DNA from: Planctomycetota bacterium | GTDB taxonomy: Bacteria > Planctomycetota > UBA1135 > UBA2386 | Assembly: GCA_016793305.1 (NCBI GenBank) | Contig: JAEUHU010000144.1 | Coordinates: forward strand, 1-37,100 | DNA length: 37,100 nt | Reading direction: 5' to 3' | Shown here: positions 7,820 to 15,911 of the stretch, in pieces | How positions within the stretch are numbered: position 1 is the stretch's first letter | Layout of the letters: each line of letters opens with the position of its first letter | Translations under genes and position numbers: made by a program | Notes under the pieces: model-generated | What the model was told of the DNA's origin: nothing | Databases searched by the model: none | Seen by the model: the letters and a program-made list of their open reading frames with translations, nothing else

Positions 7820-8197
7820 TCAGCTGCGGCAGCGCTCGCCGAGCAGCAGGCCGACGACCATCGCCAGCAACCCGACGCCGTTCTGCACCAGCACGTTGGC
7901 GGCCATCGTCAGGTAGCGGCGTTCCACCAGCAGCTGCTGGCAGTCGAACGCGAACGACGAGAACGTCGTGAAGGCGCCGAAGAAGCCGACCAGCACGCCG
8001 GCCGTGACGGCCGGGGACCAGCGCCCTTGCGCCATCGCCCAGCAGAGCCCGAAGCCGAAGCAGCCGAGCAGGTTCACTGCCGCCGTCGCCCAGGGCTGCC
8101 CGGGCCAGCGCGTCGACAGCATCTGCACCAGGAAGACGCGCAGCAGCGCGCCGAGGCTGCCGGCCGCGGCGATCGCGACGAGGACGGGAGGAGGCAT
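7820..8197 (-). CDS. crcB: Fluoride ion channel FluC (CrcB)
   Basis: 125 residues with four hydrophobic helices, the normal size of a Fluc/CrcB subunit. These are dual-topology homodimeric channels that export fluoride and prevent its toxic build-up. Family signatures are in order: GSLGALLR (13-20), the NLLGCFGFG block with the conserved Asn42, and GFFGAFTTFSSF (71-82), which carries the Phe residues and the central sodium-site region. It starts 13 bases after the stop of the exported protein gene upstream and is probably co-transcribed with it. I found no fluoride riboswitch motif in the operon leader near 10.5 kb, so fluoride-dependent control is not evident. Confidence 0.95.
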   Translation of the reverse strand: MPPPVLVAIAAAGSLGALLRVFLVQMLSTRWPGQPWATAAVNLLGCFGFGLCWAMAQGRWSPAVTAGVLVGFFGAFTTFSSFAFDCQQLLVERRYLTMAANVLVQNGVGLLAMVVGLLLGERCRS

Positions 8198-8210
8198 GCG
8201 CCGGCAGAGC

Positions 8211-9407
8211 CTACTGGCGCGGATAGGTCTTCAGCACCCATTCCCGCCATTGCCGGTCGAACGTCGGCGCGTCGACGCCGAGCTGGTCGAGCAGCAGCTT
8301 CGCGGCCCGTTCGCGCGCCGCGATCGAACCGGCGGCGAAGTCGAGGTCCCTCGGCGCACCCGCCTTCAGTTCGCGCAGCACCTTGCCGACCAGCGCCGGA
8401 TCGCGCCGCATCAGGAAGTCGATCCGGGACCAGGTCTGCAAGGTCTGGTGGTAGCCGAGCTCCTCTTCGCTCGCCCACGCGGCCATCGTCGCGAACGGGA
8501 CCATCAGGGTCTCGTGCTGCACCCGGCGGCGCACCTTGACGTCCCACTCGTTGCGCTTGTCCTCGGCGACCGCTTCGTCGTCGCGCACGCGCACGTTCAG
8601 GAACTCGCCGGGGACGACCCGCGCGTGCCAGTGCGCGACCCCGTCGGCGAGCCAGGCCGGCATCTCGAACGGGTAGCCGCCGTGTCCACTGAGCAGCGCG
8701 TGCCACACGCCGTGCAGCACGTGGCCGTGCAGCCCGACCTCGTCGATGCCGTCGAAGCCCTCGACGGCGACGCACAGCAGCACCTGCTGCGACTTGTCGT
8801 GGTACCAGCGCAACGACGTGTCGTCCTTGCGGCCGCAGAACCGGTCCATGTAGCGGACCATGTCCGACTTCTTCTCGAACAGCAGCAGCAGGAACTTGTC
8901 GGGCAGACCGAGGAACGGCTTGTCGGCGGGGAAGTCGGCGGCGGTCACGCCGAGCAGGGCCTGGCAGCGTGCGTAGGTCTCCTCGCAGCGCTGCGCGTAG
9001 AGATGCGCGCGCAGCCACGGGTCGATGCGCTTGGGCTTCTCCGGCGCCTTCTTCAGCCGCTTGCGCAGCCGCCGCAGCTCCTCTTGCATCGCCTTGCGCG
9101 CCTCGTTGCCGTCGGGCCAGGGCATCGAGCGCAGCGTGCTGCCGATCCGGAAGTGCTCCGTCTCGAGCCACAGGATGCGCTGCTCGCCGAGCAGCTTGTC
9201 GACGTCCGCGGTGCGGTGGCCGTCCGCCCACGGGAACGGCGCGTAGGACACCACGCCGGCCGTGCGCATCGCCTCGGGGTCGGCCCCGGTGTGCGGATCC
9301 TTGGCCGCCAGCTTGGCGACCTCGTCGTCGTCCTTGCCGGGCTGCTGCGCCGCCGGCGCGGCGAGCAGCAACCAACCAGCCAGCAGGGCCGCGACGGCGC
9401 CCTTCAT
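8211..9407 (-). CDS. Exported protein with degenerate peptidase-MA-like motif
   Basis: 398 residues. A signal peptide (residues 1-20, ending LLAAPAAQQ) predicts export. Around residues 225-262 the sequence LHGHVLHGVWHALL followed by MPAWLADGVAHW mirrors the layout of gluzincin peptidases of the MA clan and DUF1570-like proteins, where HExxH is followed about 20 residues later by a P-x-W-L-x-E-G motif. Here the catalytic Glu of HExxH is replaced (HGVWH, 232-236) and the third-ligand Glu is Asp (ADG). If the relationship is right, the protein is probably not an active protease. The rest is unrecognised, with a basic helical stretch at about 103-130. The start overlaps the stop of the CxxC protein gene (ATGA), indicating coupled translation. 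Confidence 0.6.
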   Translation of the reverse strand: MKGAVAALLAGWLLLAAPAAQQPGKDDDEVAKLAAKDPHTGADPEAMRTAGVVSYAPFPWADGHRTADVDKLLGEQRILWLETEHFRIGSTLRSMPWPDGNEARKAMQEELRRLRKRLKKAPEKPKRIDPWLRAHLYAQRCEETYARCQALLGVTAADFPADKPFLGLPDKFLLLLFEKKSDMVRYMDRFCGRKDDTSLRWYHDKSQQVLLCVAVEGFDGIDEVGLHGHVLHGVWHALLSGHGGYPFEMPAWLADGVAHWHARVVPGEFLNVRVRDDEAVAEDKRNEWDVKVRRRVQHETLMVPFATMAAWASEEELGYHQTLQTWSRIDFLMRRDPALVGKVLRELKAGAPRDLDFAAGSIAARERAAKLLLDQLGVDAPTFDRQWREWVLKTYPRQ

Positions 9408-10258
9408 GCGCCGCCGCGTCCGCCGGCCGGCGACGGCGCCGGAGCAGGCTGACCGCCTGCAGCATCCTTCGCCGGCGCTTCCGGGGCCTCCTTCGCTGGC
9501 GCCGGCTTGGCCGGCACCGCATCAAGCGCCGCCTTGTCCGGCTTGCTCGCCTTGCCCTTCGCGGGCTTGCGGATCTCGAGCAGCGCCAGTTCGCGCAACT
9601 CCTTCTCCTTCGCCGCCAGCTTGGCGCGCGCCTTCTCGATGCGCACCAGGTCGGCTTCGTAGGTGGCGAGCTTCGGTGAACGCGGACCGTTCTTCTCGGT
9701 CTCCTTGTCGATGCGCGTCTTCGCCAACTGCTCGTCGAGGTCGTAGCGGTCGTACTGGCTGAGCAGCTGCCGCAGTTCCTTCAGCGCGTCCCGGGCGCTG
9801 TCGTCGTAGCAGCGTTCGAGGTAGTCGAACATGGTGTTCCACAGCTCCGACTGCTGCTGGTCGCCCGGCAGGGTGCGCCGGTTGCCGCCGTCGGGATCGG
9901 CGAAGAACAGGTGCGGGATGCGGTCCCCTGGCTTCTCCGGCTTCCACAGCTCCGCGAACGGATGGTTCGGCTCCATCGTGTTCGGCGGCAGCTTGACGCA
10001 GCGGAACCAGTAGGTCAGCAGCACCGTCTGCTCGTTGTCGAGGGAGCGGCTCAGCAGCGCGTGGTCGGTGCCCTTGCACCGTTCGCATTCGCGCAGCACC
10101 AGCAGAGGACGCCGGTCGCCGTCGGTGAGGAACGCATAGGCCTCAGCGAGCGGCAGCGAGCGTTCGACCTGCACCGCGGCCGTCTTGCCGTCGGCGGCCC
10201 CTTCGGGGCGGGTGGTCACCGGCTTGTAGACCGGATGCACCCAGTCGATCTGCAGCAC
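9404..10258 (-). CDS. CxxC thioredoxin-like protein body, cut from its signal peptide by tandem TGA
   Basis: This is the open part of a gene that really seems to begin at 10468. The reading frame from 10387 down to 9404 is uninterrupted and coding-like, but its first usable start is the GTG at 10258, which has no ribosome binding site; coding-like sequence (PLDYRRGKTAKR) lies upstream of it. The protein has RPLLVLRECERCKGTDHALL, with a CxxC motif and a following WFRCVKLPP and HLFFADPDGG, an arrangement that recalls a thioredoxin fold (inference). After about residue 145 it becomes a charged coiled coil, then a Lys/Ala/Pro-rich tail (from about 240). The stop overlaps the start of the exported protein gene. 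Either a decaying gene or a recoded one; see the leader entry at 10391-10468. Confidence 0.55.
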   Translation of the reverse strand: MLQIDWVHPVYKPVTTRPEGAADGKTAAVQVERSLPLAEAYAFLTDGDRRPLLVLRECERCKGTDHALLSRSLDNEQTVLLTYWFRCVKLPPNTMEPNHPFAELWKPEKPGDRIPHLFFADPDGGNRRTLPGDQQQSELWNTMFDYLERCYDDSARDALKELRQLLSQYDRYDLDEQLAKTRIDKETEKNGPRSPKLATYEADLVRIEKARAKLAAKEKELRELALLEIRKPAKGKASKPDKAALDAVPAKPAPAKEAPEAPAKDAAGGQPAPAPSPAGGRGGA

Positions 10259-10390
10259 GCGCTTGGCGGTCTTGCCGCGTCGGTAGTCGAGCGGGACGCC
10301 GCCGCCCGGTCCGGGACCGGCCGCGGGAGCACCAGCACCACCACCAGCAGGAGTCGGTGGCGTCCAACTGGACGCCGAGCTACCGCCTCA

Positions 10391-10468
10391 TCATTGGGGG
10401 GCGGCAGTGCGCGCCAGCAACATGGCGCACAAGGCCACGAGGGCCAGGAACGAGCGCTTTTCGAACAT
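10391..10468 (-). other. 25-codon signal-peptide ORF ending in TGA TGA, in frame with the CxxC gene
   Basis: An ATG at 10468 with a well-placed GGAG five bases upstream starts the peptide MFEKRSFLALVALCAMLLAR, then TAAPQ: a basic n-region, a hydrophobic core and an Ala-rich cleavage region, i.e. a textbook signal peptide. Two consecutive TGA codons follow at 10391-10393 and 10388-10390. The frame then continues without interruption through a Gly/Ser/Pro/Ala linker into the CxxC protein at 9404-10387. The parts of a whole secreted protein of about 352 residues are therefore present in one frame, broken only by the double stop. Alternatives: a pseudogene, compensating indel errors around the C6 run (10396-10401), or readthrough. 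Confidence 0.7.
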
Positions 10469-10499
10469 GGGATCTCCGACGAGAGGGCAGGGCAGTCGC

Positions 10500-10527
10500 A
10501 GGATAGCTGAGCAACCGGCCGAGGCAA
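10500..10527 (-). promoter_or_regulatory. Possible sigma-70 promoter of the CxxC-exported-FluC operon
   Basis: On the minus strand TTGCCT (10522-10527) and TATCCT (10500-10505) are 16 bases apart, about 32 bases upstream of the ATG at 10468. Each matches the consensus at four of six positions. Its placement directly before the RBS and signal peptide supports an expressed leader. Confidence 0.4.
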
Positions 10528-10657
10528 CTCCCCTTCTGGACACGAGGCCGGTGCCGCCGCCCTCCCGTGAAGCGGAAGGCGTGATTGACCGGGCCGGCCC
10601 GAGCCGCCACGCTGCCGCGCTTTCGTCGACCGTCCGCTGGTCCAGGCCCTGGCTCGA

Positions 10658-11107
10658 ATGACCGTGACCGAATCCGATCTCCCCCCCACCACCGACACCT
10701 GGGACGGCTTGCTGGAAACGCTGCGTCGCCGCTACCCCGGTCAGAAGGACAGCGTGTTGTTCTGCATCCACAAGCTGCAGCAGAACCCCGAGCTGACGAT
10801 GCGCGACTTCTCCGCCGAGGCGCGGCTGTACGGCATCCCGGTGGCCGGGCGCGCCCTGCACTCGGCGCGGCAACTGCTCGGCCTGATCAAGGAAGCTCCC
10901 GCCGCCCCGCTGCTCGAAGAAGTGCCGGGCCCCGTGCGCAAGCGCCGCGAGCGCACCGCGGAGGCCGACGACGGCGGGGCGTCGATCGAATCGAAGGTGC
11001 TCGCCGCCGTGCGCCAGATCCAGACTGCTGCCGGCGCCGAGTCCGACCAGCTGCGCGCCGCGATCCGGCAGGCCATCACGATCCTGCAGCGCGCGCTGGG
11101 CGACTGA
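10658..11107 (+). CDS. Small protein of unknown function, possible helix-turn-helix
   Basis: 149 residues; I do not recognise the family. The N-terminal half is predicted helical and contains LTMRDFSAEARLYGIPVAGR (about 47-66) followed by ALHSARQLLGLIK. The pattern helix, short Gly turn, helix is reminiscent of a helix-turn-helix in a small DNA-binding protein, but this is inference. A charged linker (PGPVRKRRERTAEADDGG, about 90-107) joins a C-terminal amphipathic helix (SIESKVLAAVRQIQTAA onwards) with coiled-coil character. It is transcribed alone, divergent from the CxxC operon (189 bases) and convergent with the radical SAM gene (36 bases). There is no recognisable Shine-Dalgarno site before the ATG. 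Confidence 0.6.
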   Translation: MTVTESDLPPTTDTWDGLLETLRRRYPGQKDSVLFCIHKLQQNPELTMRDFSAEARLYGIPVAGRALHSARQLLGLIKEAPAAPLLEEVPGPVRKRRERTAEADDGGASIESKVLAAVRQIQTAAGAESDQLRAAIRQAITILQRALGD

Positions 11108-11147
11108 CGACCGAGCCCGGCCGGCGACCGGCAACGGCCGCCGTCAG
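11104..11147. terminator. Inverted repeat between convergent stops, possible bidirectional terminator
   Basis: CTGACG (11104-11109) and CGTCAG (11142-11147) are perfect inverted arms, each containing the stop codon of one of the two convergent genes. Inside lies a second hairpin GCCGG-CGA-CCGGC (11120-11132). No T run follows on either strand, so intrinsic termination is uncertain. Confidence 0.4.
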
Positions 11148-12661
11148 GTTGGCCGATGCCGCGCCTGCCGCGCGGCCCCGGTCGCCGCCCGCACGGCGAC
11201 CTGCCGCTCGGTGGTGACCCACGGCCGCAGGAACTCCGGCCAGTCGTGGCGCGCACAGCGCGCATAGTCGGCCGCCATCGCTCGGCCCACGACCTCCGCG
11301 GGCAGCGCACGTTCGTCGACCAGCCACTGCCACAGCAGGCCCGCCAACCGGTGCAGGGCGATGCCGGCGGTTTGCCGCGTGGTCGTGTGCAGCCAGCGCG
11401 CGAACGCATCGAACGCGGCGAACGCCGACGGCCCGGCCAGCAGCACCGCCAGGGTCGCGTTCCAATTGCCGCTGTTGCCGACCAGGTCCCAGTAGCGGGC
11501 GAAGCGCTTCAGGTCCTGCATCGCCGCGAACGGCACCGCGGCGGTCTGCACGATCTCGTACGGCGCGTCGGCGGCGTACTGCATGCCGTGCTCGGCGTCG
11601 TGGCGGACGATCGGCGTGCCCCGCAACCGCTTCAGCACGCCGACCTGGATCTCGTGCGGCCCCATCGCCCACAGCCGGTCGAAGCCGCGCGCGAACGTCG
11701 CGACGTCCTCCCCGGGCAGCCCGACGATCAGGTCGGCGTGCACGTGCGCACCGGATTGTTCGCGCAGGAAGCGCAGGTTGTCGGCCATGCGGGCCACGTC
11801 CTGCCTCCTGCTGATGCGCGCGCTGGTCGCGTCGTCGAGCGTCTGCACGCCGACCTCGAACTGCAGCGAGCCGGGCGGGAACGCGGCGATCTCGGCGCGC
11901 AGTTCGTCGGGCAGCCGATCCGGCACCAGCTCGAAGTGCAGGAACATCCCCTGCTGCCAGCGCTCGCGGAAGAACCGCAGGATCGTAGTCGCGGTCGCGA
12001 TGCCGAGGTTGAACGTGCGGTCGACGAACTTGAAGTGGCGCAGACCGCGCGCGAGCAGCCGTTCCATCGCCGCGAGGAACGGCCCGGTGTCGGCCTTGCG
12101 GACCGGCACGTCGAGCGCCGACAGGCAGAACTCGCAGGTGAACGGGCAGCCGCGCGACGCCTCGACGTAGCAGATGCGATGCGCGAGGTCGTCGGCGGTG
12201 TACTCGTCGTAGGGCGAGGCGAGCTCCGCGAAGTGCGGCAGCGGTGCGTCGATCGTGTGCGGGGCGACCCCGCCGGCGAGCACCACGCGGCACAGGTCGC
12301 GGAACGCCAGGTCCGCTTCGCCGCGCACCACGTGGTCGGCGAGCCGGCAGATCTCCTGCAGCTCGCTCTCGTGCGACACCTCGGGTCCACCGACCACCAC
12401 CACCACGTCCGGCGCCACCTGCTTCAGCAGCCGCACGACCTGCAGCGACAGGTTGGCGTTCCACACGTAGACGCCGAGACCGACGAGGCGCGGCACCTCG
12501 GTGAGGATCGCCTCGACGACGTCGTTGGCCCGCTGCGAGATCTCGAACTCGCGCAGCACGCAGCGCTCGCGCAGTTCGTCGAGGTTGGCGCGCAGGCAGC
12601 GCAGCCCGAACGATGCGTGGATCCACTTCGCGTTCCCCGTGGCGAGCACGATCTCGGCCAT
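11144..12661 (-). CDS. B12-binding-domain/radical SAM protein
   Basis: 505 residues of the radical SAM superfamily. The N-terminal 140 residues look like the cobalamin-binding-type Rossmann domain that precedes many such enzymes ([20 protein letters not shown], then [11 protein letters not shown]), although no DxHxxG histidine motif for base-off B12 is evident. The radical SAM core begins [20 protein letters not shown], with the CxxxCxxC [4Fe-4S] motif at about 168-175. Further barrel strands include FVDRTFNLG and [13 protein letters not shown]. The C-terminal 150 residues are helical and Trp-rich, as in DUF4080-type proteins (inference). The substrate is unknown. It begins seven bases after the sigma-54 activator gene stop and is the last gene of the uvrD-activator-radical SAM set. 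Confidence 0.85.
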   Translation of the reverse strand: MAEIVLATGNAKWIHASFGLRCLRANLDELRERCVLREFEISQRANDVVEAILTEVPRLVGLGVYVWNANLSLQVVRLLKQVAPDVVVVVGGPEVSHESELQEICRLADHVVRGEADLAFRDLCRVVLAGGVAPHTIDAPLPHFAELASPYDEYTADDLAHRICYVEASRGCPFTCEFCLSALDVPVRKADTGPFLAAMERLLARGLRHFKFVDRTFNLGIATATTILRFFRERWQQGMFLHFELVPDRLPDELRAEIAAFPPGSLQFEVGVQTLDDATSARISRRQDVARMADNLRFLREQSGAHVHADLIVGLPGEDVATFARGFDRLWAMGPHEIQVGVLKRLRGTPIVRHDAEHGMQYAADAPYEIVQTAAVPFAAMQDLKRFARYWDLVGNSGNWNATLAVLLAGPSAFAAFDAFARWLHTTTRQTAGIALHRLAGLLWQWLVDERALPAEVVGRAMAADYARCARHDWPEFLRPWVTTERQVAVRAATGAARQARHRPT

Positions 12662-12668
12662 GCTCGCC

Positions 12669-13595
12669 TCACCCGGCCCTGACGTCGGCCGACAGCTCCC
12701 TGGGCTCGATCACGGGCCCGTCGGCGAGGGCCGCGAGCCGCTGCATCTCGTTCTGCAGCTGGCGCACGTTGCCGGGCCACTTCGCCTGCAACAGCGTCGC
12801 TTCGCATGCCGGCGACAGCTGGAGCGGCCGCCCCGCCTTCGCCGCCGCCTCGACGAGGAAGCGCCGCGCCAGCACGACGACGTCGCGCCCGCGCGCCCGC
12901 AGCGGCGGCAGTTCGAGCCGCAGCACGTTGAGCCGGAAGAACAGATCCTCGCGGAACCGCCCGGCCTTGACCGCGGCCTCGAGGTTCTGGTTGGTCGCGG
13001 CGATCACGCGCACGTCGGTCTTGCGGGTCTTGCTGTCGCCGACCGCGCGCACTTCGCCTTCCTGCAGCGTGCGCAGCAGCTTGGCCTGCATCGGCAGCCG
13101 CATCTCGCCGATCTCGTCGAGGAAGATCGTGCCGCCGTGTGCGGCGACGAAGTGACCCGGATGGTCCTTGATGGCGCCGGTGAAGGCGCCCTTCTTGTGG
13201 CCGAACAGCACCGACTCGAGCAGCGTCTCCGGGATCGCCGCGCAGTTCTCGGCGACGAACGGACCGCTCGCCCGCTTGCTGAGTTCGTGCAGCGCGTGGG
13301 CGACGCGCTCCTTGCCGGTGCCGCTCTCGCCGGTCAGCAGCACGGGGGCGTTGGTCGGCGCGAACTTGCCGATCCGCGCGCGCAGCTCGAGCATCGCCGG
13401 GCAGGTGCCGATCAACCCGTGCCACGGTTCGCCGTCGTCGCCGCCGGCCGGTTCGGCCGGCGCTCGCCGTACGGCCTCGGCGTCGGCGACCTGCTGCAGC
13501 ATGCGCAGCAGCTCCGGCAACAGGGTCGGCGCCTCGGTCCGCACCTGCTGCAGCAGTGCTGCGAACGCCGCCGCCAGTTCGTCGGGGCGGCTCAC
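12669..13595 (-). CDS. Sigma-54 activator-type AAA+ protein lacking a DNA-binding domain
   Basis: 308 residues. The AAA+ core of bacterial enhancer-binding proteins is complete: Walker A GESGTGKE (89-96), the sigma-54-contacting loop GAFTGA (136-141), Walker [13 protein letters not shown] (154-165), sensor I VIAATNQN, arginine-finger region [11 protein letters not shown], and sensor [10 protein letters not shown] (273-280). These proteins use ATP to remodel the sigma-54 RNA polymerase closed complex. The N-terminal 55 residues are helical and match no receiver, GAF, PAS or FHA domain that I recognise. The protein ends about 28 residues after sensor II, without the usual Fis-type helix-turn-helix. 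Its GTG start overlaps the uvrD stop (GTGA) and the radical SAM gene follows after seven bases. Confidence 0.9.
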   Translation of the reverse strand: MSRPDELAAAFAALLQQVRTEAPTLLPELLRMLQQVADAEAVRRAPAEPAGGDDGEPWHGLIGTCPAMLELRARIGKFAPTNAPVLLTGESGTGKERVAHALHELSKRASGPFVAENCAAIPETLLESVLFGHKKGAFTGAIKDHPGHFVAAHGGTIFLDEIGEMRLPMQAKLLRTLQEGEVRAVGDSKTRKTDVRVIAATNQNLEAAVKAGRFREDLFFRLNVLRLELPPLRARGRDVVVLARRFLVEAAAKAGRPLQLSPACEATLLQAKWPGNVRQLQNEMQRLAALADGPVIEPRELSADVRAG

Positions 13596-15802
13596 AGCGA
13601 CAGGTCCTCCAGCAGCTTGAGTCCTGCGTACTCGAGCACGAAGTGGCGCTCGAGCCCGTCGTCGAAGCGCACCACGGCGCGCGCGTTCATGCCGACCCCG
13701 GCGATCTTGCGGATCAGGCCGTTGCCGTAGAGATCGTGCCGCACCCGTGCCCCGGGTCGCAACGCCGCCAAGGCCTCGGGGTCCGGCGTCACGCTCCAGC
13801 CGCTGCTGTTCGAGCCGCGGTCGTCGGCGTCGTAGCGCCGCCAGGTCGGTGCGTAGTTCTCGCACGCGTCCTGGGGCAGCTCCTTCAGGAAGCGCGACGG
13901 GCGCAGCGTCTGCATCTCGCCGTTGACCATTCGGTCGCGGCAGTTGGTCAGCAGCAGCGTCTTCCGGGCGCGCGTCAGCGCCACGTACATCAGCCGGCGT
14001 TCCTCCTCGAGGCCTTCCGGATCGTCGGCGACGCGCAGGCTCGGGAACGTGCCCTCCTCGAGCCCGGTGACGAACACATGGTCGAACTCGAGTCCCTTGG
14101 CGGCGTGCACGGTCATCATGCGCACCGCCGGCCCCTGGCCCTTGGTGTCCGCGGAGGTCAGCAGGGCGACGTGCTGCAGGTAGCCAGCGAGGCCGTCGCC
14201 CGGACCGTCGTCGCCGTCCCCGTCCCCGCCGATGGCGCGGCTGGTCCCCGCGGCGCGGCCCTTGTCGAACTGGACCGTGTCGCTGACCAGTTCGGCGATG
14301 TTCTCTTCGCGCGTGCTGTCCTCGGCGTCGCCGAAACTGGTCGCGTGCTTCACGTAGTCGGTGCCGAGCAGCACGATCTTGAGCGGCGCGTGCGCCCCCT
14401 GCTCGGCGACCGCCTGGGCGGCGGCGAGCGTCTTCGCCAGCTCGGCGAGCCCCTTCCTCGCCTTCGGGCCGAACTCGCCGTGCAGCGCCGGATCGGCCAC
14501 CACTTCGCGCAGCGACATGCCCTCCTGGAAGGCGAGCTCGCGCAGCTTCTCGACGCCGGCCTTGCCGAGGCCGCGCGGCGGCACGTTGACGATGCGGCCC
14601 ATGCTGACGTCGTCGAGCGGATTGACCAGCACGCGCAGGTAGGCGAGCAGGTCCTTGACCTCGCGCCGTTCGAAGAACGTCTGGCCGCCGACGATCTCGT
14701 ACGGCAGCCCCTTGTCCTTCAGCGCCTGCTCGAAGCCGCGCGACAGCCAGTGCGCCCGGTAGAACACGGCCACCTGGTCGAGTGCGGTGCCCTCGTCGTG
14801 CAGCTGGACGATGCGATCGACGACCGTGCTGGCCTCTTCGGCGGCGTTGCCGGCCTTCAACCGCAGCACCGGCGCGCCCGGCGGCTGCGTCGCCCGCAGC
14901 CGCTTGTCCTTGCGCATCGTGTTGTTGGCGATCACCGTCTCGGCGCAGTGCAGGATGTTCGCCGAGCTGCGGTAGTTGGTCTCGAGCCGCACCACCGTGG
15001 TGGTCGGATAGTCGCGCTCGAAGTCGAGGATGTTGCGCACCTCGGCGCCGCGAAAGCCGTAGATCGACTGGTCCGGATCCCCGACCACGCACAGGTTGCC
15101 GGGAGGCGGGCACAGCAGCTTCAGCAGGTCGTACTGGACCCGGTTGGTGTCCTGGAACTCGTCGACGAGGAGCCACGGGAAGCGCTCGCGGTAGCGTTCG
15201 GCGACCTCCGGCTGCTCGCGCAGGATCTGCAGGAACAGGCCGAGCAGGTCGTCGAAGTCCATCGCCCCGACCTTGCGCATGCGCTCGTGGTACGGCGTCC
15301 AGATCCGTTCGACGAGCCGCGCCACGTCGCTGCCCTGTCCCATGTCGGCTGGCTGCAGCGCCGCGTTCTTCAGCTTGCTGATCCACTGGCCGAGCAGCGA
15401 CGGCTTGGCCTTCTCGCTGGACAGGCCGAGGTCCGCCATCAGCTCCTTGATCAGCGTGTCGCGGTCCTGCGTGTCGTAGATCGAGAAGTCGGCCGGGTAG
15501 CCGAGATGGTGGCCGTCCTGGCGCAGGAAGCGGGCGCAGGCCGAGTGGAACGTCGCCACCCGCACGTAGCCGCCGCCGAGCTCGGCGACCCGATGCGCCA
15601 TCTCGCCGGCCGCCTTGTTGGTGAACGTCATCGCCAGGATCTGCCCCGGCCGCACGCCGTCGCGCAGCAGCCGGGCGATCCGCCGGGTCACCACGCGCGT
15701 CTTGCCGGAGCCGGCCCCGGCCAGCACCATCAGCGGGCCTTCGCCGTGGGCGACGGCTGCGGCCTGTTCGTCGTTGAGGTCCTGGAAGATCGGGTCGGTC
15801 AT
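13592..15802 (-). CDS. UvrD/PcrA-family superfamily 1 DNA helicase
   Basis: 736 residues, typical of UvrD/PcrA/Rep (about 720-750). These 3'-5' helicases act in nucleotide excision and mismatch repair and in clearing proteins from DNA. Visible motifs: Q-motif LNDEQAAAV (9-17), Walker A AGAGSGKT (28-35), motif Ia TFTNKAAGEM, motif II DEFQDT (214-219), motif III GDPDQSIYGFRGA (241-253), motif IV LETNYRS, motif V VHAAKGLEFDHVFVTGLEEG, motif VI YVALTRARK. A Gly/Asp-rich linker (GGDGDGDDGPGDG) lies in domain 2B. The C-terminus ends in a Tudor-like segment (RVRHDLYGNGLI...), as in PcrA/UvrD, which contacts RNA polymerase. The ATG at 15802 gives the usual N-terminus; an earlier in-frame start is Arg-rich and atypical. 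It heads the operon with the AAA+ and radical SAM genes. Confidence 0.93.
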   Translation of the reverse strand: MTDPIFQDLNDEQAAAVAHGEGPLMVLAGAGSGKTRVVTRRIARLLRDGVRPGQILAMTFTNKAAGEMAHRVAELGGGYVRVATFHSACARFLRQDGHHLGYPADFSIYDTQDRDTLIKELMADLGLSSEKAKPSLLGQWISKLKNAALQPADMGQGSDVARLVERIWTPYHERMRKVGAMDFDDLLGLFLQILREQPEVAERYRERFPWLLVDEFQDTNRVQYDLLKLLCPPPGNLCVVGDPDQSIYGFRGAEVRNILDFERDYPTTTVVRLETNYRSSANILHCAETVIANNTMRKDKRLRATQPPGAPVLRLKAGNAAEEASTVVDRIVQLHDEGTALDQVAVFYRAHWLSRGFEQALKDKGLPYEIVGGQTFFERREVKDLLAYLRVLVNPLDDVSMGRIVNVPPRGLGKAGVEKLRELAFQEGMSLREVVADPALHGEFGPKARKGLAELAKTLAAAQAVAEQGAHAPLKIVLLGTDYVKHATSFGDAEDSTREENIAELVSDTVQFDKGRAAGTSRAIGGDGDGDDGPGDGLAGYLQHVALLTSADTKGQGPAVRMMTVHAAKGLEFDHVFVTGLEEGTFPSLRVADDPEGLEEERRLMYVALTRARKTLLLTNCRDRMVNGEMQTLRPSRFLKELPQDACENYAPTWRRYDADDRGSNSSGWSVTPDPEALAALRPGARVRHDLYGNGLIRKIAGVGMNARAVVRFDDGLERHFVLEYAGLKLLEDLSL

Positions 15803-15911
15803 CGCGGACGAGCCAGCATAGGGACGGCAGGCCCGACCGCCACGACGAGGAACCGACGCCGACCGGGGATCGGCGCTGGAACGCCGGACGCGTTCCCGGT
15901 TCGCTTTCGCC

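Noticed and set aside
10388..10393. Selenocysteine decoding of the tandem UGA
   Set aside because: Two adjacent Sec at a signal-peptide junction would be unusual, no clear SECIS-like hairpin is placed right after the codons, and the position is not a redox site.
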